A stretch of 64,000 nucleotides of DNA from Hyphomicrobium zavarzinii ATCC 27496 (lineage in GTDB: Bacteria; Pseudomonadota; Alphaproteobacteria; Rhizobiales; Hyphomicrobiaceae), in NCBI RefSeq assembly GCF_000383415.1, contig NZ_KB911256.1, forward strand, positions 661,348-725,347. Reading direction: 5' to 3'. Every line of letters begins with the position of its first letter. Within the stretch, counting starts at the first letter, position 1. Below the pieces are notes generated by a model. It saw only the letters and a program-made list of their open reading frames with translations, made no database searches and was not told where the DNA came from. The translations under genes and the position numbers were made by a program. Of this stretch, positions 22,466 to 32,244 are shown piece after piece.

Positions 22466-23694
22466 ACATGTGGGACTCGGTGCTGATCGCCGTCAACGCG
22501 CTGCGCGTCAATCTTCTGCGCTCCGTGCTCACCACGCTCGGCATCGTCATAGGCGTGGCGTCCGTCATCATCCTGGTGGCCGTCGGCACCGGTGCATCCA
22601 GCGAGGTGGACCGCCAGATCAAGGCTCTCGGCACCAACATGCTGGTGGTTTTTCCGGGATCGAGCCGCGTGCTCGGGCGCTCCCAGGGCGCCGGCACCGA
22701 TATCCCGCTCTCGGAGGGAGACGTGACGGCCATCCGCGACAAGGTGCCGGGCGTCGTGGCCGTCTCGGGCCAGATCACCGAAACCGCCCCTATCGTGCGC
22801 GGCAACACCAACTGGACCACGACGATCAGCGGCGTTCATGCGGAGTATGGCTTCATTCGCGACTGGCCGGTGGAAAGCGGCCGCGAGCTCGAGGCGAACG
22901 ACGTCAGGAGCGGAGCCAAGGTGGCGATCATCGGCAAGACGGTTGCCCAGGAGATCTTCGCCGGCGAGAACCCGGTCGGGGCGGCCGTTCGCATCAAGAA
23001 CGTTCCCTTCGAGGTGGTCGGCGTTCTCACGTCCAAAGGTCAATCGGCCATGGGTCGCGACCAGGACGATATCGTCCTCATTCCCATTTCGACGGCCCGC
23101 GCCCGCATTTCCGGAAAGAGCCAGATTCAAAACGACAGGGTCGGGCAGATCTATGTGAAAATCGACACCGATAGCGATCTGGCCGTCGCGCAGGAGGATA
23201 TCGAAAACCTGCTGCGGCAGCGCCGCAAAACAACGCGTGGCGCCGAGAATACCTTTTCTGTCCGCAATCTCTCCGAAACCATGAAGGCGAGAACGGAGGT
23301 GCTCACCACGATGAGCTACCTGCTGGCCGCCACCTCCGTCATTTCGCTCATCGTCGGTGGTATCGGCATCATGAATATCATGCTGGTGTCGGTGACGGAG
23401 CGCACGCGCGAGATCGGCCTCAGAATGGCGGTCGGAGGCCGCCGGCGGGATATCCTGCTCCAGTTTCTGGTCGAAGCCGTTTCCCTTTGCCTGTTGGGAG
23501 GGCTGATCGGCGTGGCCATTGGCGTTTCCGCCTCCACCATCATCGCTTTCGTGGCGGATTGGCCGGTTCTCGTCTCCCCGGCGGTGCTCGGCGGCGCCAT
23601 GGCCGCGGCGGCGGCAACCGGAATATGTTTCGGATTGTTTCCGGCGCGGCGTGCCGCCCATCTTAATCCGATTGATGCGCTGCGAAGCGAATAG
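22462..23694 (+). CDS. MacB-type ABC transporter permease
   Basis: 410 residues. It has the four-helix MacB/FtsX topology: one N-terminal helix ('LRSVLTTLGIVIGVASVIILVAVG'), a ~230-residue periplasmic domain, then three C-terminal helices beginning near 'MSYLLAATSVISLIVGGIGIMNIMLVSVTERTREIGL'. That last stretch carries the family's coupling sequence. It is the last gene of the macAB-like operon. No clear terminator follows. Confidence 0.95.
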   Translation: MNMWDSVLIAVNALRVNLLRSVLTTLGIVIGVASVIILVAVGTGASSEVDRQIKALGTNMLVVFPGSSRVLGRSQGAGTDIPLSEGDVTAIRDKVPGVVAVSGQITETAPIVRGNTNWTTTISGVHAEYGFIRDWPVESGRELEANDVRSGAKVAIIGKTVAQEIFAGENPVGAAVRIKNVPFEVVGVLTSKGQSAMGRDQDDIVLIPISTARARISGKSQIQNDRVGQIYVKIDTDSDLAVAQEDIENLLRQRRKTTRGAENTFSVRNLSETMKARTEVLTTMSYLLAATSVISLIVGGIGIMNIMLVSVTERTREIGLRMAVGGRRRDILLQFLVEAVSLCLLGGLIGVAIGVSASTIIAFVADWPVLVSPAVLGGAMAAAAATGICFGLFPARRAAHLNPIDALRSE

Positions 23695-23956
23695 AGCGGT
23701 TTGCTATTCTTCTTCGCCTTGACGAAACCGCCGGAAATCTTTTACTGAACGGCACTGCGATGCGGCAGAACACTCTGCTTGGTCGCAACGTATTTCTCAC
23801 CCGCGCAAGTTGCGAAAGTTTGTGGGCGTCCCTTTCATCAAGGACAGCTTTTTATCCATTTTGCAGATTTCGCATGCGTAGCGGAATTTGTCGCTCTATA
23901 AAGCGCCTATCGAACAGCCTTTGTGCGGCCTGGACGACGCATCAACGGAGTAACTA

Positions 23957-24268
23957 ATGGCAAGCATCAACTACGATAAGATGTCGGTGAAGGAGCTGAC
24001 GGATCACATTGCGCGCGCGCAGAAGGCGCTGAACGCGGCAAAGGATCGAGAGCGCTCCGAGCTGAAGCACAAGATTGCGTCTTTGGCTGAAAATGCGGGC
24101 TTTTCTGTTGGTGAGCTGTTCGGTGCGCGCGGCCGCGGCAAGGCCGTCGCCGTTAAGTACATGAACCCCGACAACCGCTCCGAGACCTGGACCGGCCGTG
24201 GCCGCAAGCCGAATTGGCTGGTGGCAAAGCTGAGCAAGGGTGCGAAAATCACCGATTTCGCTGTCTGA
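23957..24268 (+). CDS. H-NS family nucleoid-associated protein
   Basis: 103 residues. The N-terminal ~55 residues form an oligomerising coiled coil. The C-terminal DNA-binding domain has the H-NS core 'YMNPDNRSETWTGRGRKPNWL', whose RGRKP-type loop enters the AT-rich minor groove. It resembles HvrA-type regulators of alphaproteobacteria. The leader (23695-23956) is AT-rich compared with the surroundings, consistent with autoregulation, which is inference. A hairpin follows at 24299-24333. Confidence 0.93.
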   Translation: MASINYDKMSVKELTDHIARAQKALNAAKDRERSELKHKIASLAENAGFSVGELFGARGRGKAVAVKYMNPDNRSETWTGRGRKPNWLVAKLSKGAKITDFAV

Positions 24269-24298
24269 TTTTTCTTGGTCGTAGAAGAGATTTAACGT

Positions 24299-24340
24299 GC
24301 GCCGCCGTAACCTCATTCGAAGGTCGGCGGCGCGTCGCTT
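24299..24340 (+). terminator. Probable terminator after the H-NS gene
   Basis: Stem GCGCCGCCG-TA-ACCT / AGGT-CGGCGGCGC with a seven-base loop, then GTCGCTTTT. The weak T-run lowers confidence. Confidence 0.6.
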
Positions 24341-24639
24341 TTAATGCGGCTCCTCGCGGCGATTGGACGCATAAGGAACATTGCGGAGCCGTCGAGTTGC
24401 TCTCGGATTGGCCACCCCCTTGGCAGGGCTGGCTGCGGATACAAGGACTCCGAAATAAAGGACGGGTTGGAGCATAAAAAGCGCGGGTATTTTTTACTCC
24501 GCCGACAAGGCGAGATGGCCATACTTCGGCCGCGCCCATTTCGGATCTGATCCACCCCACCCAGGGCTCGCGCATTGCCGGCTCAAGCAGGCCGGAAACG
24601 CCGAAGCGGGGACCGCCGGTAGGGCTCTCGAAAGAACGT

Positions 24640-24682
24640 TTAGCACTCACCGCTTGACACTGCTAGTACCCGTCCTCATATA
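24640..24682 (+). promoter_or_regulatory. groES-1 promoter with degraded CIRCE-like operator
   Basis: A sigma-70-type pair TTGACA (24654-24659) and CATATA (24677-24682) is 17 bases apart. The first CIRCE half-site TTAGCACTC is perfect at 24640-24648. Nine bases later the second half reads CACTGCTAG (24658-24666), 6 of 9 matching GAGTGCTAA. HrcA would be the expected repressor; whether it binds such an imperfect site is unclear. Confidence 0.65.
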
Positions 24683-24808
24683 GGCGCTGCGCAACGGGCG
24701 ATCCTCCCTGACAGGACGCTGGCGCGTGCAACCTTCCAGGCGGCGACACCCGACCGTCCGCGGAATTTCTGCACAATATCAACAATTTCGTATCATGAGG
24801 GTTTACCC

Positions 24809-25123
24809 ATGAAGTTCCGTCCCTTGCATGACCGCGTTGTCGTGAAGCGCGTCGAAGAGGACACCAAGACCGCTGGCGGCATCATCATTCCCGACACGGC
24901 CAAGGAAAAGCCCCAGCAGGGCGAAGTCGTCGCTGTCGGCCCTGGCGCCCGCGATGACCAGGGCAAGATCGTTGCCCTCGAGGTGAAGCCCGGTGACCGC
25001 GTTCTGTTCGGCAAGTGGTCCGGCACCGAGGTCAAGATCGACGGCGAGGATCTCCTCATCATGAAGGAGAGCGACATCCTCGGCATTCTCGAAGGCAAGT
25101 CGTCGGCCAAGAAGGCTGCTTAA
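24809..25123 (+). CDS. groES: Co-chaperonin GroES (copy 1)
   Basis: 104 residues. It forms the heptameric lid of the GroEL cage. '[18 protein letters not shown]' start, mobile loop '[22 protein letters not shown]', and '[29 protein letters not shown]' roof and barrel are all standard. groEL-1 follows after 36 bases. Confidence 0.98.
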   Translation: MKFRPLHDRVVVKRVEEDTKTAGGIIIPDTAKEKPQQGEVVAVGPGARDDQGKIVALEVKPGDRVLFGKWSGTEVKIDGEDLLIMKESDILGILEGKSSAKKAA

Positions 25124-26806
<1,683 letters not shown>

Positions 26807-26841
26807 TTTAAGGAAGTTCACGCCTCGCTGCGATGCGAATG

Positions 26842-26874
26842 AAGGCCGGAGCGGTTCGCCGCTCCGGCCTTTTG
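26842..26874 (+). terminator. Rho-independent terminator after groEL-1
   Basis: Perfect stem AAGGCCGGAGCGG / CCGCTCCGGCCTT with TTCG loop and TTTT tail. Confidence 0.92.
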
Positions 26875-26959
26875 ACGTTCTTGGGCCCTCTTGCGATCGC
26901 GGGCAGGAGCCCCACATGCCAAAGTCAGTGAGATCTGAAACGAGCAAAGGGAGGTCACC

Positions 26960-27142
26960 ATGCTCGCAATCGAGATCGAGGAGCACGCGCGCAAGCTGAT
27001 GGAAGTGCAGGGCCCGAAGGCCATTGCCGACGCCGCGCAGAAAGCCCGCACCTTCGAGGAGCAGGGTGCGGCGGAGCAGGCTGTGACCTGGCGCAAGATC
27101 GAGCAGGCCATGCTGCGCCTTCAGGGCCCGCGCGCGAAGTAG
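26960..27142 (+). CDS. Small helical protein, unknown function
   Basis: 60 residues, charged and fully helical in appearance (Ala/Glu/Lys/Gln-rich, 'EEHARKLMEVQGPKAIADAAQKARTF' region). A strong GGGAGGT ribosome site nine bases upstream of the ATG argues that it is translated. It has its own unit between the groEL-1 terminator and the convergent cca gene. I do not recognise the family. Confidence 0.7.
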   Translation: MLAIEIEEHARKLMEVQGPKAIADAAQKARTFEEQGAAEQAVTWRKIEQAMLRLQGPRAK

Positions 27143-27157
27143 TCCGCGGCCTGCGGC

Positions 27158-28426
27158 CTACGTTCTATTCGCTTTGACAAGGTCGGAAAGCGCACGCGCA
27201 AGCAGAAGCTCGTCTTTCGGAAAATCTTCCGAGATCCACCAGTCTTCGAACGCGCGCACGACGCGCCCGATGGCCGGACCTTCGGAGAGTCCCACCTTCA
27301 GCAGGTCCGCGCCGCGAACCGGAAGCGTGGGAACCCGCCATCGGTTCGGCAGCACGAAGCGTCCGCGCCACCCGGAGTCGTCCGCGGCTGCTCCGCTCCG
27401 TGCCCACGCGAGAAGAACGCCGTCGCGAAAAGCCTCGACACCGAACCGGTAGAGATAGGCGCGTGCCTCGCGCTCCGCCGTGTCTGGGTGAAAGGCAGGT
27501 TCAGGGAGAGCGAGCCGCGAGAGCCGGTCCGCCTCCGCGTTCGAGAGGCGAAGCCTTGCGGCTAAGTCTGCAAGCACTCGCCCCGGCCTCGGATGCGCGA
27601 GAGCCGCGAGCCCGAGCACGGGATCGTTGTCGCGGGAAAGACCGGCCTCGATAGCGCAAAGCTTGGCGAACGTCGGCACGTCGCCCTCCGCACCGACGAG
27701 CTTCTGCACGAGACCGGCGTCCGCCATCACGGCAACAGTTTCCACCGCATGGGGTGCCGCGAGCAGCCGAAGCAGTTCTGCCCGGATGCGCTCGGCCGAA
27801 AGCTGATCGAGACCGGACGCGAGCGCGATCGACGCGGCGAGGCCGTCGGCGTCGGGCCGGCCCGATGCATATTCGGCCGTGAAGCGGAAGAACCGCAGAA
27901 TGCGCAGATAATCCTCGCGAATACGGTCCTCGGCATTGCCGATGAAGCGAACGCGGCGTGCGAGCAGGTCCTCGTATCCGCCAAGCGGATCGTGAACGGT
28001 GCCGCTCGCGTCGCAATAAAGCGCGTTGATGGTGAAGTCGCGCCGCTGCGCGTCCTCGGCCCAGTCCGTGGTGAACGTGACGCGCGCCTTTCGCCCGAAG
28101 GTCTCGATGTCCCGCCGGAGCGTCGTCACCTCGATCGGCTGATGGTGGGCAATGACGGTGACAGTGCCGTGCGCCAAGCCGGTCGGCACGGCGCCGAGCC
28201 CGGCCGCTTCCGCGATCCGGATAACGTCGTCGGGGAGCGCAGTGGTGGCGATGTCGACGTCCTTCACGGGCTTCCCGAGCAGTGCGTTGCGGATCGCTCC
28301 GCCCACGACGCGCGCGCCGTATCCGCCCTGCTCGAGCGCGCCGAGCACGGCCCGCGTGCCTGCGCTCGAAAGCCACGGAGCACCCGCGAGGCTCGGGGGC
28401 ACGGGATCACGCGTGTCGCTGCTCAT
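27158..28426 (-). CDS. cca: CCA tRNA nucleotidyltransferase
   Basis: 422 residues of the class II nucleotidyltransferase family. The catalytic head is 'VVGGAIRNALLGKPVKDVDIATTALPDD' (Gly-Gly and DxD), followed by 'RRDFTINALY' and the template region with EDxxR ('AEDRIREDYLRILRFFRF'). It adds CCA to tRNA 3' ends; a poly(A) polymerase role is possible for relatives but less likely at this length. Last gene of a three-gene unit with the DUF6111-like and Nudix genes. Confidence 0.94.
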   Translation of the reverse strand: MSSDTRDPVPPSLAGAPWLSSAGTRAVLGALEQGGYGARVVGGAIRNALLGKPVKDVDIATTALPDDVIRIAEAAGLGAVPTGLAHGTVTVIAHHQPIEVTTLRRDIETFGRKARVTFTTDWAEDAQRRDFTINALYCDASGTVHDPLGGYEDLLARRVRFIGNAEDRIREDYLRILRFFRFTAEYASGRPDADGLAASIALASGLDQLSAERIRAELLRLLAAPHAVETVAVMADAGLVQKLVGAEGDVPTFAKLCAIEAGLSRDNDPVLGLAALAHPRPGRVLADLAARLRLSNAEADRLSRLALPEPAFHPDTAEREARAYLYRFGVEAFRDGVLLAWARSGAAADDSGWRGRFVLPNRWRVPTLPVRGADLLKVGLSEGPAIGRVVRAFEDWWISEDFPKDELLLARALSDLVKANRT

Positions 28427-28433
28427 CGTATGC

Positions 28434-28727
28434 TCACTCGATATGGCTCGGGACGATCTTTCCGTCCTTCATGATCGAGGGCTGGTAGTGCTGGCCGGGC
28501 TTGCCGCCCGAGGACGTCCCGAAGATCGCGAGCGTGACGATGACGAGCAAGGCCCCGCTCGCGAACAGCCAGAGGAGCGGAGCGTCATCGAGAATGCCCG
28601 AGAACGACCGGGACCCGTCCGTTTCGTCACCGGTCTCGGCCTTGGAGCGCGAGAACAGCACCCAGGCCGCGTAGAGCAGGGTCGGCAGCAGGAACAGCAG
28701 GAGGTTCTCGATAACCGTTCGGATCAT
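28434..28727 (-). CDS. DUF6111-like small membrane protein
   Basis: 97 residues. The ATG at 28727 overlaps the TGA of the Nudix gene. Two hydrophobic segments (about residues 8-25 and 49-70) flank a charged loop, and the C-terminus ends in 'KPGQHYQPSIMKDGKIVPSHIE'. This layout and its place between a CoA-type Nudix hydrolase and cca match what I know as DUF6111. The function is unknown. The gene hides inside a longer open frame. Confidence 0.78.
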   Translation of the reverse strand: MIRTVIENLLLFLLPTLLYAAWVLFSRSKAETGDETDGSRSFSGILDDAPLLWLFASGALLVIVTLAIFGTSSGGKPGQHYQPSIMKDGKIVPSHIE

Positions 28728-29422
28728 TGTGCAAAGAGCCTCTCGCGCATGTTGCGAAGGATACCGGCAGTCGCGCCCCAGATGAAGCGATCGCCGAACG
28801 GAACGGCGAAGAAATGCCGCTCGCGGCCGCCGATCGTGCGTGTGTGACGCTGATAATTGCCCGGATTCATCAGGAATGGCAGAGGAACCTCGAAGGTATC
28901 GGCAACCTCGTTCTCGTCGAGCCGTAGTTTGGCTTCCGCGCTCACGAGCGCGATCACGGGCGTGATGCGAAACCCTGTCCCCGTGAGATAGCGGTCGAGA
29001 GTCCCCAGAGGCTCGACCAGCGCAGGATCGAGGCCGATCTCCTCCTGCGCCTCGCGCAGCGCCGTTGCCAGCGGATCGACGTCGAAGGGCTCGGTCTTGC
29101 CGCCGGGAAAAGCGATCTGCCCCGCGTGCGCCGTCAGATGGGCCGTGCGTTGCGTGAAGAGGAGCGTGATCTCGGGTCGCGCGATCGCCGGAATGAGGAC
29201 GGCCGCCGGACGCGCCGCCTGCAAGGCGTCGACGCCGGGCCCCGCCGCTTCGGGCAGAAGCTCGGGATTGAGGTCGAAATCGCTGGGTTCGCGCCGCGAT
29301 TCCCCAAGGGTGCCGTCCGCCACGAGAAAGGCCACCGGAGGCGGGCTCAGCACCCGTTGCGTCAGGTCCCGGAAACCTTCGGGCGTAAAGACATGAAAAT
29401 CGGAGGTCGTCGATTGAAGCAT
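28724..29422 (-). CDS. Nudix hydrolase, CoA-pyrophosphatase type
   Basis: 232 residues. The CoA-specific motif 'LLFTQRTAHLTAHAGQIAFPGGK' precedes a Nudix box ending in 'REAQEEIGL', with Glu residues for metal binding. Such enzymes cleave CoA or its oxidised and acyl forms to 3',5'-ADP and phosphopantetheine derivatives. First gene of the unit Nudix - DUF6111 - cca, with ATGA coupling. Confidence 0.9.
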   Translation of the reverse strand: MLQSTTSDFHVFTPEGFRDLTQRVLSPPPVAFLVADGTLGESRREPSDFDLNPELLPEAAGPGVDALQAARPAAVLIPAIARPEITLLFTQRTAHLTAHAGQIAFPGGKTEPFDVDPLATALREAQEEIGLDPALVEPLGTLDRYLTGTGFRITPVIALVSAEAKLRLDENEVADTFEVPLPFLMNPGNYQRHTRTIGGRERHFFAVPFGDRFIWGATAGILRNMRERLFAQ

Positions 29423-29852
29423 TGGGGTTTATTCCAGGATCGCCGTCGGGCCGGCAACTCATTCATTGCTTTGGACCCTAGCAGCTCGTGAGCCAAAACA
29501 TGAGTCTCCTCAAGGGGCTGGCCATGACGCTCCCCTCGGGTCAAGGCTTCGAACTCCCGGCCGGCCGTATCGTGAGAAGCGGTGCAGGTAAATGCCGCAT
29601 TCTCACGCTAACGCCCCATTTTGGTGCCATCAGAGTATTTTCGAACTGGAAACCTGTTCGCCCTAGATCTTGTTAGTGAGCTATCGGCCTCGGGCCACGG
29701 AGCGCGATCCCGGGCCACGGGACCAGACCTACGCTCCGATGCGTGCTGCGTTTCGTTCATGTGCTGGCGTGAAGGGCCGGACGCAGAGGTCCGCAAGTAT
29801 CGCCTTCAGCAATTCGGCGCGCCGCGCGCCCCTTTCGGAGGAATCCAACGCG
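29423..29852. other. Divergent intergenic region before the transglycosylase-like gene
   Basis: 430 bases. A hairpin with arms GTGAGAA-GCGG / CCGC-a-TTCTCAC lies at 29572-29606. Short frames here have no RBS or plausible product. I see no RNA gene. Confidence 0.5.
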
Positions 29853-31127
29853 ATGATGCGCGTTTCGAGGATGATGAGCCCCCCGACCTTTTGTCCTGCG
29901 TGTGCGCGCGGTCTGCGCCCCGTTCTATCCGCTTTGCTGGCGATCGCGGGAGCTTGGCTCCTCATGGCGCCGGGCGATGCCGTCGCTGCGCCGCGCAGCC
30001 AGGAAGTTTTCCTGAAGTCGCTGTCTCCCCCAGACCGCAAGCTGTTCGAGGACTATCTGTCGGCCAAGGCCGTGCATGACTTCAAGAGCGATGCCTATTG
30101 GCGTGAGGTGACGGACAAGCGCGCTCTGAGGCGCGGCAAGAAGGGCCGCGGCGAGGAGATCACGAGCCGCGACTACGTCAAGACCTTCCCGCCGAAGTAC
30201 GACGGCCCGGAGCTGCCTGCGGCGCTCGCCAAGCGCTGGGCCGCGTTCCAGGAGCAGGATCAGAAGGAGAAGGACAAGGAGCCGCCGAAGCCCAAGCCCG
30301 GCGTCGCCGAGTTCCTCGCCTTCGCCCGCGAGGAGTACGCCTTCACTCCGGAGCGCATTCCCGAGGCGGAGTTCAAACTGCGCTATGCGCGTGAGGCGAC
30401 CGCGCTCGGGCTGACGGGCGATCAGGTTGTGCGCGTATACGCGCTCGAGACGAGCGGCCTCGGAACGGCCGACATGGTCTCGGGCATCCATCCCATCAAG
30501 AAGACCGGAACGCCGATCTCGACGGCCATCGGTTACGCCCAGCTCCTCGTCGCCAACACCACGGACGAGCTGGTGAAGCACGGTCCCAAGTTCCTCGCCC
30601 GCCTGAAGGCGATGGCGAGCGACCGCAACTATGATCCCGCCCGCCGCCGCGCGCTAGCCGAGAAGCACGACAAGCTCGCTACAATGCTGAAGTCGGCGCG
30701 CTCCGTGCCCCATCGCTGGGATGCCCACGTCGCCTTCGCGCGCACGCGCAAGGGCATGGGCATCCATGCTATCAACCTCGACGGCGACATCGGCCCCTGG
30801 TTGCAGGTTGTGAAGCTGCACGGTCTTAAGGACATGGCGGAGAAAGCGGGCATCGCAGCGCTCACGGGCGCCGAGATCGAGCTGATGAACCTCGCCGGCC
30901 CCGGCACCGGCCTCGAGATGATGCGCCCGGCGGCGCGCAATGCGCCCACGCCTAATTTCTTCGAGCGCGGCGCCTACTTCCGCAACACCATCGTCCGCGA
31001 CAAGACCAGCGCCGAGCTTCTGGTCGCGCTGGATAAGCGCATGGACCAGAACCTCACGAACGCGGGTGCTATCGAGTTCGCGGAAGCATTCCGTCAGGTC
31101 TCGCGTGAGGTCGCGTCGGGCCGCTGA
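29853..31127 (+). CDS. Secreted transglycosylase-like protein
   Basis: 424 residues from the ATG at 29853, which has GGAGGAA nine bases upstream; upstream in-frame ATGs lack one. A signal or anchor covers about residues 20-45. The middle contains 'RVYALETSGLGTADM...ISTAIGYAQLL', which resembles the E-[ST]-S-G plus Gly-x-x-Q layout of lysozyme-fold lytic transglycosylases, with Glu as the likely acid. The N-terminal ~130 residues are charged and unassigned. The fold call is inference from that motif. The gene converges on hemF. Confidence 0.65.
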   Translation: MMRVSRMMSPPTFCPACARGLRPVLSALLAIAGAWLLMAPGDAVAAPRSQEVFLKSLSPPDRKLFEDYLSAKAVHDFKSDAYWREVTDKRALRRGKKGRGEEITSRDYVKTFPPKYDGPELPAALAKRWAAFQEQDQKEKDKEPPKPKPGVAEFLAFAREEYAFTPERIPEAEFKLRYAREATALGLTGDQVVRVYALETSGLGTADMVSGIHPIKKTGTPISTAIGYAQLLVANTTDELVKHGPKFLARLKAMASDRNYDPARRRALAEKHDKLATMLKSARSVPHRWDAHVAFARTRKGMGIHAINLDGDIGPWLQVVKLHGLKDMAEKAGIAALTGAEIELMNLAGPGTGLEMMRPAARNAPTPNFFERGAYFRNTIVRDKTSAELLVALDKRMDQNLTNAGAIEFAEAFRQVSREVASGR

Positions 31128-31136
31128 GGAGGGGCC

Positions 31137-31159
31137 GCCCTAGACATTCTTTCTAGGGC
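31137..31159. terminator. Short inverted repeat between convergent genes
   Basis: GCCCTAG / CTAGGGC around a nine-base loop that contains TTCTTT. The right arm includes the hemF stop codon. It may act as a weak bidirectional terminator; there is no T-run after the stem. Confidence 0.35.
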
Positions 31160-32064
31160 CACTTCACCACAGGCGGCAGCGACGAGAGAATGCTGTCCAC
31201 GTTGCCGCCGGTCTTGAGACCGAACACCGTCCCGCGGTCGTAGAGCAGATTGTACTCCACGTAACGGCCGCGCCGGATGAGCTGCTCCTCGCGGTCCGCC
31301 TCCGTCCAAGGCATCGAATAGTTGCCGCGCACGAGCATCGGATAGACGCGCTGGAACGCCCGGCCCACGTCCTGTGTGAACGCGAACGCGGCATCCCATC
31401 CGCCTTTGTCCTCCTCGGGAGTGAGGTAGTCGTAGAAGATGCCGCCGATGCCGCGCGGCTCCTTGCGGTGCGGCAGGTAGAAGTACTCATCACACCACTT
31501 GCGCAGCTTTTCATAGTCCGCAATGGCCTCGTGTGCCGCGCAGGCGCCATACATGGCGGCGTGGAAGGCGAGGCTGTCGGCGTCGTCCTCCTTCCGCCGC
31601 CGGTCGAGCACGGGCGTCAGGTCGGCGCCGCCGCCGAACCACCACTTGCTCGTCACCACCATGCGGGTGTTCATGTGCACGGCCGGCACGTTCGGGTTCT
31701 GGGGATGCGCGATCAGCGAGATCCCGGACGCCCAGAACTGCGGGTTTTCCTCCGTGCCCGGAATTTGCTTGCGGAACTCCGGCGCGAATTCACCGAATAC
31801 GGTTGAGGTGTGGACGCCCACCTTCTCGAACACGCGGCCCTTCAGCACGCTCATTTTGCCGCCCCCGCCCGGCGCCCCGGTATGGTCCTTGCGCGACCAC
31901 GGCGTCTGCACGAAGCGGCCGGGCGCCTCACCCCCGAGCTGGGCGGTGGCGGGAAGATCTGTCTCGAGCTGCTCGAAGCGCGCGCAGATCTCGTCGCGGA
32001 GCTGCTGAAACCAAGCCTCGGCTGCCGATTTGCGGGCCTCGATGTCGCTTGCCGTCTCGGCCAT
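31153..32064 (-). CDS. hemF: Oxygen-dependent coproporphyrinogen III oxidase
   Basis: 303 residues. It decarboxylates coproporphyrinogen III to protoporphyrinogen IX using O2, in heme synthesis. Family motifs: '[29 protein letters not shown]' region, '[13 protein letters not shown]', '[16 protein letters not shown]' and the terminal '[29 protein letters not shown]'. Divergent from an ABC exporter; the 180-base gap shows no Irr-type palindrome. Confidence 0.97.
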   Translation of the reverse strand: MAETASDIEARKSAAEAWFQQLRDEICARFEQLETDLPATAQLGGEAPGRFVQTPWSRKDHTGAPGGGGKMSVLKGRVFEKVGVHTSTVFGEFAPEFRKQIPGTEENPQFWASGISLIAHPQNPNVPAVHMNTRMVVTSKWWFGGGADLTPVLDRRRKEDDADSLAFHAAMYGACAAHEAIADYEKLRKWCDEYFYLPHRKEPRGIGGIFYDYLTPEEDKGGWDAAFAFTQDVGRAFQRVYPMLVRGNYSMPWTEADREEQLIRRGRYVEYNLLYDRGTVFGLKTGGNVDSILSSLPPVVKWP

Positions 32065-32244
32065 GGTTGTCTTTTCCTGGTGAGGCGCCCATCTCTCAGG
32101 GGCGTCGGGTGGACGAAGGGGTGCCTTGTTTCCGGCACGATAGCGGGTTAGCGCATAGCGCGATCCAGAAGAAACGAGAAGGGGTTTGCGGCGCTTGCAG
32201 CGGCAGCGGGCTCACGGATTGCAAAGAGAGACAAGAACGAGCCC

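Larger units (their letters stand above)
24269..24808. other. Intergenic region between the H-NS gene and groES-1
   Basis: 540 bases. It holds the H-NS gene terminator, about 300 bases in which I see nothing, then the groES-1 promoter with a degraded CIRCE-like operator and a ~125-base leader. Several short open frames here have no RBS or recognisable product. Confidence 0.5.

Noticed and set aside
23760..23957. 65-codon frame just before the H-NS-like gene
   Set aside because: Lies in AT-rich leader sequence, no RBS, Ser/Arg/Cys-rich product without features.
29423..29852. Possible non-coding RNA or small gene in the 430-base gap
   Set aside because: Only one modest hairpin is seen; no tRNA-like fold, promoter-terminator pair or translated frame can be supported.
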